A stretch of 64,000 nt of DNA, taken from Holdemania massiliensis. Lineage in GTDB: Bacteria > Bacillota_I > Bacilli_A > Erysipelotrichales > Erysipelotrichaceae. Shown piece after piece: positions 24,218 through 33,201 of this stretch (the first letter of the stretch is position 1; every line of letters begins with the position of its first letter). Made by a program: the position numbers and the translations under genes. The notes beneath the pieces are model-generated. The model saw nothing but the letters and a program-made list of their open reading frames with translations. It had not been told where the DNA came from and did no database searches. The stretch is taken from positions 3,410,001-3,474,000 of the forward strand of contig NZ_JAKNTK010000001.1 of NCBI RefSeq assembly GCF_022440805.1. Direction: 5' to 3'.

Positions 24218-25138
24218 CTATGCTGATGCGGCCTCCGGAATCCAATAGAAGCCTTCGATCGCAATGGATCCGCCGATATTTTCCATGACCAGACAATACG
24301 TTTGATTCCCTTCGACAAGCCCAGTACAGCCGGGATCCTCGATCAGCAGCGTAATCAAGGCCGCAGTCCAGGTGCCTGCCGATGTCAGTTCCTGAACCTC
24401 TGCCGATTCCATCGTCACCGCATTCCAGATTTCTGCATTCTGCGGATAACAAGGTGCGGTTCTTGGAAAAAATGCTAAGACCGCAAAATAATCGGACGCC
24501 CGCAAAGCCGTGACAAATTCTTCGCTCAGCTGCGCAGCGTCCCCCATGCTTACTGTACTCCGATCCGCACAATCCGGAATTTCCCGCAGCCGATCAATTT
24601 TTAAGCCGTGGGTCTTATCCAAGGTCAGCCAATATTGGGAATGCAGTGTCTGGTCACAATCCAGCCATGTCAGATCCACGAGGGTAAAGTCAGCCTGCGG
24701 ATGGATTGTATATTCCTGAATCTCAGGCATGACCGGCAGCCGGTCCAGCCGGGCTTCTTCCTGCGCAAAAAGCGAATTATATAAATCTGTATTCCGTGTA
24801 TTGATCGCCTCGACGAGCTGCTGAATCAGTGAGCTCAGCGCTGCATCCGGCTCCCGTACTTCTTTCGGATTATCTAACGTACAGCCTTCCGCCAGGTCAA
24901 AGAAAGAAATCGGCTGCGCCTGACCTTCCTTCTTCACGTCAAGCTCAAAGTTGGTGAAGAAAAACGTAGGAACCTCCGGTTCCGTCAGCGTTGGCTCCGG
25001 CGTTGAAACGGACTCTTTCTGTTGGGATGGGTCAGTGGACGGCAGCGGTGTCGGATTCGGGGCTGACTGACACGCTGAACTCAGCATGAGAAGCGCAAGT
25101 CCGGCTGCGAATCCGCTGGCTAATCTAATTTTATTCAT
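24218..25138 (-). CDS. Lipoprotein of unknown function (306 aa)
   Basis: A signal peptide with lipobox LSSAC (Cys23) and a long Pro/Thr/Ser/Glu linker (about 25-58). A conserved-looking extracellular part of about 240 residues follows, rich in acidic and aromatic residues and with several Cys that could form disulfides. I recognise no family. It has its own terminator and no obvious partner. A long AT-rich leader lies upstream. Confidence 0.65.
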   Translation of the reverse strand: MNKIRLASGFAAGLALLMLSSACQSAPNPTPLPSTDPSQQKESVSTPEPTLTEPEVPTFFFTNFELDVKKEGQAQPISFFDLAEGCTLDNPKEVREPDAALSSLIQQLVEAINTRNTDLYNSLFAQEEARLDRLPVMPEIQEYTIHPQADFTLVDLTWLDCDQTLHSQYWLTLDKTHGLKIDRLREIPDCADRSTVSMGDAAQLSEEFVTALRASDYFAVLAFFPRTAPCYPQNAEIWNAVTMESAEVQELTSAGTWTAALITLLIEDPGCTGLVEGNQTYCLVMENIGGSIAIEGFYWIPEAASA

Positions 25139-25334
25139 TTTTTTCCTCTTTTCTTTTTGGCATTCAAATTTATCAAACTGTCAGTTTTAACGCAAAATCC
25201 AGCGTTTGGGCATTTGTTATCAAACGCACAAGTCTTGTTTTTATTCAGGAATTTCTTTATACTTTTATTATAGAGGAAAGTTCAGCTCTTTCCAGCTGAA
25301 AACTTGAAGATTGCAAGAAAAGAGGTGCCTATTC

Positions 25335-25670
25335 ATGAAAAGTTTGAAAGCTTATCCTACCTATCTGTTATTTGTGGAACGGCATCAGCCGGTGATCACC
25401 CTTAAGGATCGGGATTATACCGGCAATGATGCACTGCTGGACGAGCGCATCCGAACGCGCCGGCAGCTTTACCTTTTCCGCCTGATTTATCTGTTGATCG
25501 TTAACGGAGCGGCAATCTTTATTTTTCATATTTCGCTCACGCTGCCTCTGCTTTCCTTGATTCCTGCCGAACTGCTTTTTCTGTATATTAAAATGCCGGC
25601 TTCCTTTCTGGATCAACTGGTGCCCGCAGAATCCATTGAGATCGGACAATCTGCCGCCTCTCCCCATTAA
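25335..25670 (+). CDS. Small membrane protein of unknown function (111 aa)
   Basis: The ATG at 25335 has AGAGGTG 8 nt upstream; an earlier in-frame ATG lacks a site. The N-terminal half is soluble (about 1-45), followed by two hydrophobic segments (about 47-70 and 72-88) and a short tail. No motif is recognised. It is convergent with the CmpB-like gene and ends at a shared hairpin. Confidence 0.6.
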   Translation: MKSLKAYPTYLLFVERHQPVITLKDRDYTGNDALLDERIRTRRQLYLFRLIYLLIVNGAAIFIFHISLTLPLLSLIPAELLFLYIKMPASFLDQLVPAESIEIGQSAASPH

Positions 25671-25691
25671 GCCAAGCGTTTATCCCACACA

Positions 25692-25725
25692 AAAATCCGC
25701 AGAGTTTCCGCGGATTTTCTTTTTT
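25692..25725 (+). terminator. Terminator, probably bidirectional
   Basis: A 9-bp stem (AAAATCCGC/GCGGATTTT) followed by CTTTTTT on the plus strand and by T-rich sequence on the minus strand. It lies between two convergent genes. Confidence 0.75.
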
Positions 25726-25741
25726 GATGCTCAAACCGCCC

Positions 25742-26614
25742 TCAGCGGCCCAATGTATTTTCGATCTTTTCCACAATCGCGTCCTTCTTTTCATCAAAAG
25801 CTTTTTTTGTACGGTTGCGGGTCTGATCCACCCAGGCACGAAATTCATTGGAGAATTCCGGATTAACCTGATGCGGGAATGCTTTGTTTAAACGAGAGCG
25901 AATCTTGAAGGTTCGCTTCGGCATCAAATCGATGCGGCTGACCATTTTGTCGATGATCGCCGACAGCTGCTCGTCGGCATCGGTGGAATCCATCACGGCC
26001 TGGACGCGTTCATAAAATGGGATTTCATCGCCTAGCTGATCGACATTTTTCATCGCTTCACGCAGCTCCTGCATGCACTTTTCCAATTCGACGAATTCCT
26101 TGTTGCGCCGCAGCAGAGCATGGACTGTTTTGAAGACATCGGTGGAAAAATAGATCAACAGCGCAGCGTTCATCACCCACAGCAGCTGAATCGGAATCTG
26201 CTGGACGGCATTTAAGATCGGCGGATGAATAATGTAGACAACAAACAAACACATCAAGCCAAATAACGTTGAGTTTAACAGACAAATGCGGCCGTTCAGA
26301 TTGAAGCGATAGCGGGAATAATCCCACCACCGGGTATGAAACAGCTTTTCCATCACATAGCTGGTCAGATATTCCAAAGTGCTGGTAATCACCACACCCC
26401 AAAGAAAAACCATCCAGAAGGAATCCGCGACCGGTTCGAGCAAGGTCAGCACAAAAACCCCGCCAAAACCATAAATCGGACAATAAGGGCCTGCTAAAAA
26501 ACCACGGTTAATCCATTTTCGCTGTCCGACTGAACAATAGATGCATTCGCAAACCCATCCCAAAAAGCTGTAAATAAAAAACAAGATTACCGCCTGAGCC
26601 GGAGTTTCGATCAT
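25742..26614 (-). CDS. Membrane protein of the putative type IV ABC-transporter (CmpB) family
   Basis: 290 residues with about five membrane segments in the first 165. The N-terminal signature is typical of PF06541: FFIYSFLGWVCECIY, then RGFLAGPYCPIYGFG, and a central WWDYSRYRFNLNGRICL. A charged, probably coiled cytoplasmic region follows (about 170-290). Despite the family name, no ATPase partner is adjacent and the function is not established. These genes are common in Firmicutes. Confidence 0.85.
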   Translation of the reverse strand: MIETPAQAVILFFIYSFLGWVCECIYCSVGQRKWINRGFLAGPYCPIYGFGGVFVLTLLEPVADSFWMVFLWGVVITSTLEYLTSYVMEKLFHTRWWDYSRYRFNLNGRICLLNSTLFGLMCLFVVYIIHPPILNAVQQIPIQLLWVMNAALLIYFSTDVFKTVHALLRRNKEFVELEKCMQELREAMKNVDQLGDEIPFYERVQAVMDSTDADEQLSAIIDKMVSRIDLMPKRTFKIRSRLNKAFPHQVNPEFSNEFRAWVDQTRNRTKKAFDEKKDAIVEKIENTLGR

Positions 26615-26713
26615 AATACCCCTCCTGTTTCGTGATTATTCTACGCCAGGAAGCCGACTTTCAGTCGCTTTCCCGATCCTTTTATTAAAAGTTCAGGCTT
26701 TCGCCTGTACCTC

Positions 26714-26742
26714 ATTATACACGCTACGGCTATTCGCAACAA
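26714..26742 (-). promoter_or_regulatory. Promoter of the CmpB-family gene
   Basis: On the minus strand, TTGTTG (26737-26742), a 17-bp spacer and a perfect TATAAT (26714-26719), about 100 bp upstream of the start. Confidence 0.55.
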
Positions 26743-26762
26743 CTGCCGGATTTCTTACAATC

Positions 26763-26791
26763 TTGACATTGTGTCGAAAATCAGGTTTAAT
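26763..26791 (+). promoter_or_regulatory. Promoter of the riboswitch-antiporter transcript
   Basis: A perfect TTGACA (26763-26768), a 17-bp spacer and TTTAAT (26786-26791). Transcription would begin near 26797, immediately before or within the 5' edge of the aptamer. Confidence 0.75.
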
Positions 26792-26792
26792 C

Positions 26793-26889
26793 ATAGGCAG
26801 GGAATGATGTCTCCCCTGGCGATTGGCCTAAACCGCTTTAACAGCTGATGACTTCTATGTGTTTTTCGCATAGGTCGTCAGCTTTTTTT
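26793..26889 (+). promoter_or_regulatory. Fluoride-type (crcB motif) riboswitch with terminator
   Basis: The leader contains a GGGA-AATGATGTC-TCCC stem-loop (about 26800-26814), an AAACCGC-tttaa-cAGC element, and GCTGATGACTTCTATG (26844-26859). The 3' GACTTC can pair with the first hairpin loop (GATGTC, one mismatch), as in the crcB pseudoknot. The same GCTGATGACTTCTATG strand pairs with CATAGGTCGTCAGC and is followed by seven Ts, forming an expression-platform terminator (26843-26888). The arrangement resembles Bacillus/Thermotoga crcB riboswitches. An insert of about 12 nt between the first hairpin and AAACC is unusual, so the assignment is strong but not certain. Confidence 0.75.
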
Positions 26890-26935
26890 GCGGCTGGCAG
26901 CTCCGCCATAGGACACTTTAAAAGGAGGAAAAAAC

Positions 26936-28126
26936 ATGTTAACGAGTCTGGCATGCTTATTTTTAGTCGGGATTCTTTTCAGTCAGCTTCTGCAGCAGCT
27001 GCATTTGCCGGGGTTGTTGGGGATGATCTTAACCGGAATTTTATTAGGCCCGTATGGATTAAATTGGTTATCACCGCAGCTGATGACGATTGCGACCGAT
27101 CTGCGTCAACTGGCGCTGGTCTTGATTTTATTACGGGCAGGACTGGCGCTGGATCTGAACGATTTAAAACGCGTAGGCCGGCCGGCGATCTTACTGTGCT
27201 TTGTGCCGGCATTCCTTGAGATCATCGGCTATGTTGTGCTGGGGCCGGGATTATTGGGCTTGTCGGCAATCGAATGTGCAGTAATGGGAGCGGTGATCGC
27301 GGCTGTCTCTCCGGCGGTCATCGTGCCGCGAATGTTGAAGCTGATGGAAGAAAAACGTGGTACGGCACAGTCGATCCCGCAGATGATCATGGCGGGCGCT
27401 TCCGCGGATGACGTCTTGGTCATCGTGCTGTTTTCCAGCTTTCTGTCCCTGGCTCAAGGGGAGTCGGGATCGGCTGTGGGACTGTTGCAGGTTCCTGTTT
27501 CGATTCTGGCTGGTCTTTTTATCGGAGCGATCACCGGTCTGCTTCTGTGCTGGTTTTTCCGCAGAGTTCATCTGCGGGATTCAATCAAGGTTCTGATTCT
27601 GATGAGCGTGGCCTTTTTATTGCTGGAAGCGGAAAACTGGCTGCAGGCCTTTCTGCCTTTTTCCGGATTGCTGGCCATCATGGCGATGGGGATCGCGATT
27701 TACAGCCGATATTCGCTCTTGGCAGGACGGCTGTCGCAGAAATTCTCCCGCTTGTGGGTTGGGGCGGAGATGATGTTGTTTGTTCTGGTCGGAGCGGTGG
27801 TGAATCCCGCCTATCTTGTCAAGGCCGGGGGTCCGCTGATCCTTCTGATCTTCAGCGCGCTGCTGCTGCGGATGGGAGCGGTGGCCCTATGTCTGATCAA
27901 AACGTCGCTGAACTGGAAAGAGCGCGTTTTCTGCATGATCGCCTATTGTCCCAAAGCCACAGTTCAGGCGGCGATCGGAGCGGTGCCATTAAGTTTAGGT
28001 CTGGCCTGCGGCGAGCTTGTTTTAAGCGCTGCTGTGATCGCGATCTTAATCACAGCGCCTTTAGGCGCATTGGGCATCGATCTCACTTATCGAAGATGGC
28101 TGAAGCCGGAAAAGAAATCTATATAA
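26936..28126 (+). CDS. Cation:proton antiporter (CPA family), riboswitch-controlled
   Basis: 396 residues, almost entirely hydrophobic with about 11-12 membrane segments. It has the CPA1/CPA2 pattern LVGILFSQLLQQLHLP then GMILTGILLGPYG (about 29-41), and the SPAVIVPRML stretch followed by GASADDVLVIVLFSS, containing the paired Asp residues expected for ion exchange. AAAGGAGG lies upstream. Because a fluoride-type riboswitch precedes it, it probably belongs to the antiporter group linked with fluoride stress. Whether it moves fluoride or restores Na+/H+ balance is open. Confidence 0.87.
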   Translation: MLTSLACLFLVGILFSQLLQQLHLPGLLGMILTGILLGPYGLNWLSPQLMTIATDLRQLALVLILLRAGLALDLNDLKRVGRPAILLCFVPAFLEIIGYVVLGPGLLGLSAIECAVMGAVIAAVSPAVIVPRMLKLMEEKRGTAQSIPQMIMAGASADDVLVIVLFSSFLSLAQGESGSAVGLLQVPVSILAGLFIGAITGLLLCWFFRRVHLRDSIKVLILMSVAFLLLEAENWLQAFLPFSGLLAIMAMGIAIYSRYSLLAGRLSQKFSRLWVGAEMMLFVLVGAVVNPAYLVKAGGPLILLIFSALLLRMGAVALCLIKTSLNWKERVFCMIAYCPKATVQAAIGAVPLSLGLACGELVLSAAVIAILITAPLGALGIDLTYRRWLKPEKKSI

Positions 28127-28477
28127 ACCGGTCTTTCCCTGCTGAATACATCCGGGATTTTTCTTTTTTCAGAATTTGCTTGGTCTTTCGGCCCGCCTTC
28201 TTCATTGGACTCCTCTTTCCTTTCATCAACTCAATAAGTTATGATTTCTTTCCGCTTACGTTGATGGAAAATGTCCATACTGACCGGATTTTCACAGAAA
28301 ATTCAAAGAACGTTTTACTGATGAATAAGACTGCAAATTTCAAAGACCCGCCTGCCAACGACGTTTTTCAGCCGTGTATTTTGATCAATGGCGATTCTGC
28401 GTGATAGCGGTTTCATTCTAGGCTTGCATGCGCCCTGTGATTATGCCACAATTAACTTAAAGGGAGGATGAAACATC
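28127..28477 (+). other. Intergenic leader of the fucose operon
   Basis: About 350 bp without a gene. It holds the cre-like site at 28402-28415, and TTGCAT (28424-28429), 17 bp, CACAAT (28447-28452) as a weak promoter candidate. The Shine-Dalgarno AGGGAGG lies just before the first gene. No clear terminator for the antiporter is seen. Confidence 0.5.
28402..28415 (+). promoter_or_regulatory. cre-like site (CcpA operator) before the fucose operon
   Basis: TGATAGCGGTTTCA fits the catabolite-responsive element consensus TGWAANCGNTNWCA at 13 of 14 positions. It lies about 60-75 bp upstream of the aldolase start, next to the candidate promoter. Confidence 0.65.
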
Positions 28478-29164
28478 ATGAATGAACAAGAAATTCGCGA
28501 ACAGATCTGCGATGTGTGCCACAAGATGTGGCAGCAGGGCTGGGTCGCAGCCAATGACGGCAATGTGTCCGTCAAGATCGGTGAGGATCTTTATTTAGCG
28601 ACGCCGACCGGCATCTCCAAAAGTTTTATCACGCCGGACAAGCTGATCAAAATCAATGGCCGGGGCGAGGTGCTGGAAGCCTTAGAAGGTTATCGGCCAA
28701 GCAGCGAAATTAAAATGCATCTGCGCTGTTATCAAGAACGGGAGGATGTCGGAGCGGTGGTTCACGCCCATCCTGCCACAGCCACCGGTTTTGCCTGCGC
28801 GCATGTCCCGATGGACGACTATGCGATGATCGAATCCGTCATTGCGATCGGTTCTGTTCCGATTGCGCCTTACGGTACGCCGTCAACCGATGAAGTTCCG
28901 GAAGGCATTGCCCCTTACTTGAAAGAGCACGACGTTATCCTGTTGGAAAATCATGGAGCGTTAACGGTGGGCTGTGATCTGATCACGGCGTATTACCGCA
29001 TGGAAACGTTGGAGCTGACCGCCAAGATCATGCTCAATGCCCGGCTGTTAGGCGGAGTGAAAGATATCGCACGGGAAAACATCGACCGCCTGATCACGAT
29101 GCGCGATACGACTTATCATGTTACCGGAAAACATCCGGGCTATAAGAAATATTCCGGGAAATAG
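28478..29164 (+). CDS. fucA: Class II aldolase, probable L-fuculose-1-phosphate aldolase
   Basis: Cleaves L-fuculose-1-phosphate to dihydroxyacetone phosphate and L-lactaldehyde. 228 residues of the class II aldolase/adducin family: NDGNVSVK phosphate-binding region (about 27-33), SSE with catalytic Glu77, zinc ligands His96 and His98 in VHAHPA, and a third His in ENHGALTVG. It opens an operon with an FGGY kinase (gap 2 bp) and an L-fucose isomerase, which identifies the substrate. AGGGAGGATG-type Shine-Dalgarno. A permease is not in the window. Confidence 0.9.
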   Translation: MNEQEIREQICDVCHKMWQQGWVAANDGNVSVKIGEDLYLATPTGISKSFITPDKLIKINGRGEVLEALEGYRPSSEIKMHLRCYQEREDVGAVVHAHPATATGFACAHVPMDDYAMIESVIAIGSVPIAPYGTPSTDEVPEGIAPYLKEHDVILLENHGALTVGCDLITAYYRMETLELTAKIMLNARLLGGVKDIARENIDRLITMRDTTYHVTGKHPGYKKYSGK

Positions 29165-29166
29165 CG

Positions 29167-30645
29167 ATGGAACCTTGCGTACTTGCGATTGATTTAGGCG
29201 CCAGCAGCGGCCGCGTGATCGCCGCCCTGACCGAGGGAAAGACGCTGCGCTGTCATGAAATTCATCGTTTTGCCAACGAGCCAGTGCGCTGCTGCGGTTC
29301 GTTGTATTGGGATGTTTTATACTTATTCAACCAGATCAAAAAAGGTCTTACGCTGGCGGGGCAGCATTATGAGGTAAAATCGCTGGCGATCGATACGTGG
29401 GGCGTGGATTTCGGATTGCTGGACAAAAGCGGAAGGCTGATCGAGAACCCGGTCTGTTATCGGGATGAGCGAACCCGCGGAATTCTTACGGAGCTTTCCT
29501 CTGTGCTTTCCATGCCGGAACTGTTTGCCCAGACCGGCAACACTCCGGATGAAATTAATACGCTGATGCAGCTGACAGCGCTTAAAAAACAACGGCCCGA
29601 AATGCTGGAGCGGGCGCACCGATTATTATTTATGCCGGATCTGATCGGTTATTTCCTAACCGGCAGACAGGCCTGTGAGTTTACGATTGCCTCCACTTCG
29701 CAATGTCTTAATCCCCAACGCACCGGAATCCATGAAGCGCTGCTTCAACGCTTAGGCCTGCGTCCGCAGCTGTTTGTACCACTGCGCTATCCTGGCGAAG
29801 TGCTGGGTTCCTTAAAAGCGGAAATTGCTGAGGAATGTGGTTTGGGACAGGTGGACGTTGTTCTGTGCGGAGCGCATGATACCGCCAGCGCTATTTATGC
29901 CCTGCCGACGGAAGATCCGCATCCGTTATTCTTAAGCTGCGGAACCTGGGCGATACTCGGACAGATTCTGGATCAGCCAGTCATCACCGAGGCCAGCGCC
30001 AAACTGGGTGTTTCCAACGAAGGCAGTCCTGGCGGCAAGACCCGCCTGGTACGAAACTGTACGGGTCTGTGGATTATCCAGCAATGCAAAGCCCAGCTGG
30101 AGCGGCAGGGCATGCCGTTTTCCTACGATGAAATTGAAGCGATGATGGATCAGGCTCAAAGCTATGAAGGTTTGATCGACACCCAGGCCGCGACCTTTCG
30201 GGAATGGGGACAGACAATTGAACGGATTCATGATGCTCTGAAAGCAACGGGGCAGCCGCTGCCCAAGACGCCCGGCGAACTGTTCTGGTGCGTCTACCAG
30301 AGCCTGGCCGTCCAGATGAAGCTGGCGTTTGACGAGCTGGAAGCCCTGACGCAGCAGCCTTCAGATACGCTGTATATGGTCGGCGGCGGCTGTCAGTCCG
30401 CCACCTTGCGGCAGAAGATCGCCGATGCCATCGGCAAGCGGGTGGTTGCCGGGCCGGTGGAAGCGACCGCGCTGGGCAATATCGCCGTACAGCTGATCCG
30501 TGAAGGTTTAGTCAGCGATCATGCGGCAATCACGGAACTGATTCAAAACAGTGAAAAAATCATCACGACGCTGCCAGAGAAATCCATGGAAGCGCAGATC
30601 CAACGGCTCAAACAAATTCAGGCGCAGATGCGGGATTATACTTAG
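29167..30645 (+). CDS. FGGY-family kinase, rhamnulokinase-like, acting as L-fuculokinase by context
   Basis: 492 residues, the usual RhaB/FucK length. The N-terminal ATPase fold has AIDLGASSGRV (about 7-17) and LAIDTWGVDFGLL (about 73-85). The C-terminal half has LSCGTWAILG and the adenosine loop MVGGGCQSATLRQ. The sequence style resembles rhamnulokinase, yet the neighbours are a fuculose-phosphate aldolase and FucI, so phosphorylation of L-fuculose at C1 is the likely job. It begins 2 bp after the aldolase stop with only a weak Shine-Dalgarno, which implies translational coupling. Confidence 0.85.
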   Translation: MEPCVLAIDLGASSGRVIAALTEGKTLRCHEIHRFANEPVRCCGSLYWDVLYLFNQIKKGLTLAGQHYEVKSLAIDTWGVDFGLLDKSGRLIENPVCYRDERTRGILTELSSVLSMPELFAQTGNTPDEINTLMQLTALKKQRPEMLERAHRLLFMPDLIGYFLTGRQACEFTIASTSQCLNPQRTGIHEALLQRLGLRPQLFVPLRYPGEVLGSLKAEIAEECGLGQVDVVLCGAHDTASAIYALPTEDPHPLFLSCGTWAILGQILDQPVITEASAKLGVSNEGSPGGKTRLVRNCTGLWIIQQCKAQLERQGMPFSYDEIEAMMDQAQSYEGLIDTQAATFREWGQTIERIHDALKATGQPLPKTPGELFWCVYQSLAVQMKLAFDELEALTQQPSDTLYMVGGGCQSATLRQKIADAIGKRVVAGPVEATALGNIAVQLIREGLVSDHAAITELIQNSEKIITTLPEKSMEAQIQRLKQIQAQMRDYT

Positions 30646-30698
30646 GCATAAACTTTAAAGCCGGCGCTGAAATAACAAGAAAAGGAGAAGAAATCAGA

Positions 30699-32468
30699 AT
30701 GGAATTAAGTAAATGCAAGATTGGTATTCGCCCGACAATCGATGGCCGCTGGGGCGGCATTCGTGAAGGATTGGAAGAGCAGACGATGGGCATGGCCAAA
30801 GCGGCCAAAGCTTTGATCGAAGCCAATCTGACGTATTCCGACGGCACACCGGTTCAGGTTGTGATCGCGGATTCAACGATTGGCGGGGGCCGGAAGGCGG
30901 CGTTATGCGCGGATAAATTCAGCCGCGAACATGTCTGCGGCACGCTGTCCGTCACCCCTTGCTGGTGCTATGGATCAGAAACCATGGATCTCGATCCAAC
31001 AACCGTCAAGGCCGTCTGGGGCTTTAACGGCACCGAACGGCCAGGCGCGGTCTATCTGGCTGCCGTCATGGCGGCGCATGCCCAGAAGGGGCTGCCGGCC
31101 TTCTCGATTTATGGCCATGATGTGCAGGATGCTCAGGACAGTTCGATTCCCGCTGACGTGCAGGAAAAGATTCTGCGCTTCGCGCGCTGTGCGGTGGCAG
31201 TTGGCGAAATGCGCAACAAAGCGTATGTCAACATCGGCGCCATCGCGATGGGCATCATGGGCAGCTGCTGCGACCCAGATTTCTTCCAGAAGTATTTGGG
31301 CATCCGGGCTGAATGGGTCGATATGTCGGAAATTATCCGCCGTGTCAATCTGGAAATCTACGATCATGAAGAATATGAACGAGCTTATGCCTGGGTGAAG
31401 GCGAATTGCCCGGAGGGGTTTGATAAGAATGTCAAGCCATACAGCGCGGAAGAGAAGGAAAAACAATGGCAGTTTGTGACCAAAATGACAATGATCATCC
31501 GCGACATTATGTTAGGCAACGACAAGCTGAACGAAATCGGCCGGCATGAGGAAGCAATCGGACGCAATGCCATCGCCGGCGGCTTCCAGGGTCAGCGGAT
31601 GTGGACGGATTATATGCCTAACGGTGACTTTGCGGAAGCCATCACCAACTCCTCCTTTAACTGGAATGGCAAAAAGGAACCGTTGATCTTAGCGACGGAA
31701 AACGATACGCTCAACGGAGTTGCGATGTTGTTTGAAAAGCTGCTGAACCATCGTGCCAGCATCTTTGCCGATGTGCGGACATACTGGAGTCCGGAAGCGG
31801 TGGAACGGGTAGTCGGACGCAAACCGGAAGTCCGGGCTGCGAATGGATTTATCCATCTGATCAACTCCGGGGCGGCGGCGCTGGATGCCACTGGCTGCGC
31901 CCAGGATGAAAACGGCCAGGGTGTAATGAAAACCTGGTGGGAAATGACCGAAGCGGATATTGATGCGTGTCTGAAAGCGACTGATTGGTGCCCGGCGGAT
32001 CTTGGCTATTTCCGCGGCGGCGGCTTCTCCTCCCATTTCAGAACTCATGCGGAAATGCCGGTCACCATGGTACGGATGAATCTGGTTCAGGGTGTAGGCC
32101 CTGTTATGCAGATCGCGGAAGGCTGGACTGTGGTATTGGATGAGGATATGCACAAGATTCTCGATCAGCGCACCGATCCGACCTGGCCGACAACCTGGTT
32201 TGTTCCGCGCCTGGATGAAACGAATCCAGCCTTTAAAGATGTGTACTCCGTGATGGCCAACTGGGGTGCAAATCACGGTACCTTCACCTATGGTCACATC
32301 GGCAAGGATCTGATCACCCTGGCCAGCATGCTGCGAATTCCGGTTTCGATGCATAATTTAAAGGACGGCGATCTGTTCCGTCCGCACAGCTGGGCAGCCT
32401 TTGGCACCAAGGATCTGGAGAGTGCAGACTACCGTGCCTGCGCTGCTTATGGCCCGCTGTATAAATAA
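30699..32468 (+). CDS. fucI: L-fucose isomerase
   Basis: 589 residues, matching the family length. It converts L-fucose to L-fuculose in a Mn-dependent aldose-ketose isomerisation. Signature parts are KIGIRPTIDGRWGGIRE (about 7-23), the VTPCWCYGSETMD segment (about 85-97), the metal-binding region around ATENDTLNGVAMLFEKLL, and a C-terminal GNHG-type NWGANHGTFTYGHIG sequence. AAGGAGAAG lies upstream of the ATG. It is the last gene of the operon and is followed by a strong terminator. Together the three genes route fucose to DHAP and lactaldehyde. Confidence 0.95.
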   Translation: MELSKCKIGIRPTIDGRWGGIREGLEEQTMGMAKAAKALIEANLTYSDGTPVQVVIADSTIGGGRKAALCADKFSREHVCGTLSVTPCWCYGSETMDLDPTTVKAVWGFNGTERPGAVYLAAVMAAHAQKGLPAFSIYGHDVQDAQDSSIPADVQEKILRFARCAVAVGEMRNKAYVNIGAIAMGIMGSCCDPDFFQKYLGIRAEWVDMSEIIRRVNLEIYDHEEYERAYAWVKANCPEGFDKNVKPYSAEEKEKQWQFVTKMTMIIRDIMLGNDKLNEIGRHEEAIGRNAIAGGFQGQRMWTDYMPNGDFAEAITNSSFNWNGKKEPLILATENDTLNGVAMLFEKLLNHRASIFADVRTYWSPEAVERVVGRKPEVRAANGFIHLINSGAAALDATGCAQDENGQGVMKTWWEMTEADIDACLKATDWCPADLGYFRGGGFSSHFRTHAEMPVTMVRMNLVQGVGPVMQIAEGWTVVLDEDMHKILDQRTDPTWPTTWFVPRLDETNPAFKDVYSVMANWGANHGTFTYGHIGKDLITLASMLRIPVSMHNLKDGDLFRPHSWAAFGTKDLESADYRACAAYGPLYK

Positions 32469-32483
32469 TTCTTAGAACGTCAG

Positions 32484-32516
32484 AAAAGCGAAGGCGGCAA
32501 ATTCCTTCGCTTTTTT
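32484..32516 (+). terminator. Terminator of the fucose operon
   Basis: A 10-bp stem (AAAGCGAAGG/CCTTCGCTTT) followed by a run of Ts, about 15 bp after the fucI stop. Confidence 0.85.
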
Positions 32517-32627
32517 ATATTTCAACTTTTTTGGGAAAGGTAAATCTGAAGCAGAAATTGGGCATAGAGATGCAAGCGGATTTACCTTTCATCCTACGTG
32601 AAAATTACCTTTTATTTTCCTGAACAC

Positions 32628-32655
32628 AAAAGAACGCTGTGAAGATTCCACAGCG
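32628..32655 (-). terminator. Terminator of the XRE regulator gene
   Basis: On the minus strand, CGCTGTG/CACAGCG (7-bp stem, 7-nt loop) is followed by TTCTTTTG. Confidence 0.65.
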
Positions 32656-32682
32656 ATTCTGTCTTGTTCATTTTGTGCGAAC

Positions 32683-33105
32683 TTATTTTTCCTGACGCAG
32701 AAATAAAATTCCAGCACAGGCTAATCCCAAACCCGTCAGCTGAAAACCACTGGCAGGTTCCAAGGTTTTCAGGATTGAACAAACAATCAGCGCAATCCCC
32801 ATGGCAACCACGATGGCCTTGAGTACCAGATCTACAATGGAATTGATCTTTTCCAGCCATGAAACAGACTTTCCGGCTGCTGCGGCAGACAGCACCTCTC
32901 CCTGCAGCAGCTCCTCTGCGGACACCTGCAGCACTTCTGCCAGTTTGGGCAGCGACTGAATATCCGGACAGGATAAATCCCGTTCCCATTTCGACACCGC
33001 TTTGTCCGTGACCTGCATCCGCTCAGCTAACTCAGCCTGCGTCATTCCCTGAGCTTTGCGCAGACTGGCGATTAACATGCCCATCGTCTTTCCTGATTGT
33101 TTCAT
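32683..33105 (-). CDS. XRE-family HTH regulator with membrane segments
   Basis: 140 residues. The N-terminal Cro/CI-type HTH (about 8-65) has KAQGMTQAELAERMQVTDKAVSKWERDLS, with the typical DKAVSKWE recognition helix. The C-terminus has two hydrophobic segments (about 92-110 and 117-135), so the repressor is probably membrane-tethered. It is monocistronic with its own terminator, between the convergent fucose operon and the TGS/kinase gene. The target is unknown. Confidence 0.82.
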   Translation of the reverse strand: MKQSGKTMGMLIASLRKAQGMTQAELAERMQVTDKAVSKWERDLSCPDIQSLPKLAEVLQVSAEELLQGEVLSAAAAGKSVSWLEKINSIVDLVLKAIVVAMGIALIVCSILKTLEPASGFQLTGLGLACAGILFLRQEK

Positions 33106-33201
33106 AAGCTTCCTCCTTGCTTTCGGATATCATCATAGCCTGAACACAGCGAATTCCGCAATCGACCGGAAGTAGGAGTGACTCAACCAACAGTTTCCCT
33201 G

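Noticed and set aside
27547..28404. Overlapping rightward frame inside the antiporter gene
   Set aside because: Mostly a shifted frame of the antiporter with unlikely composition; the true product has clean membrane segments.
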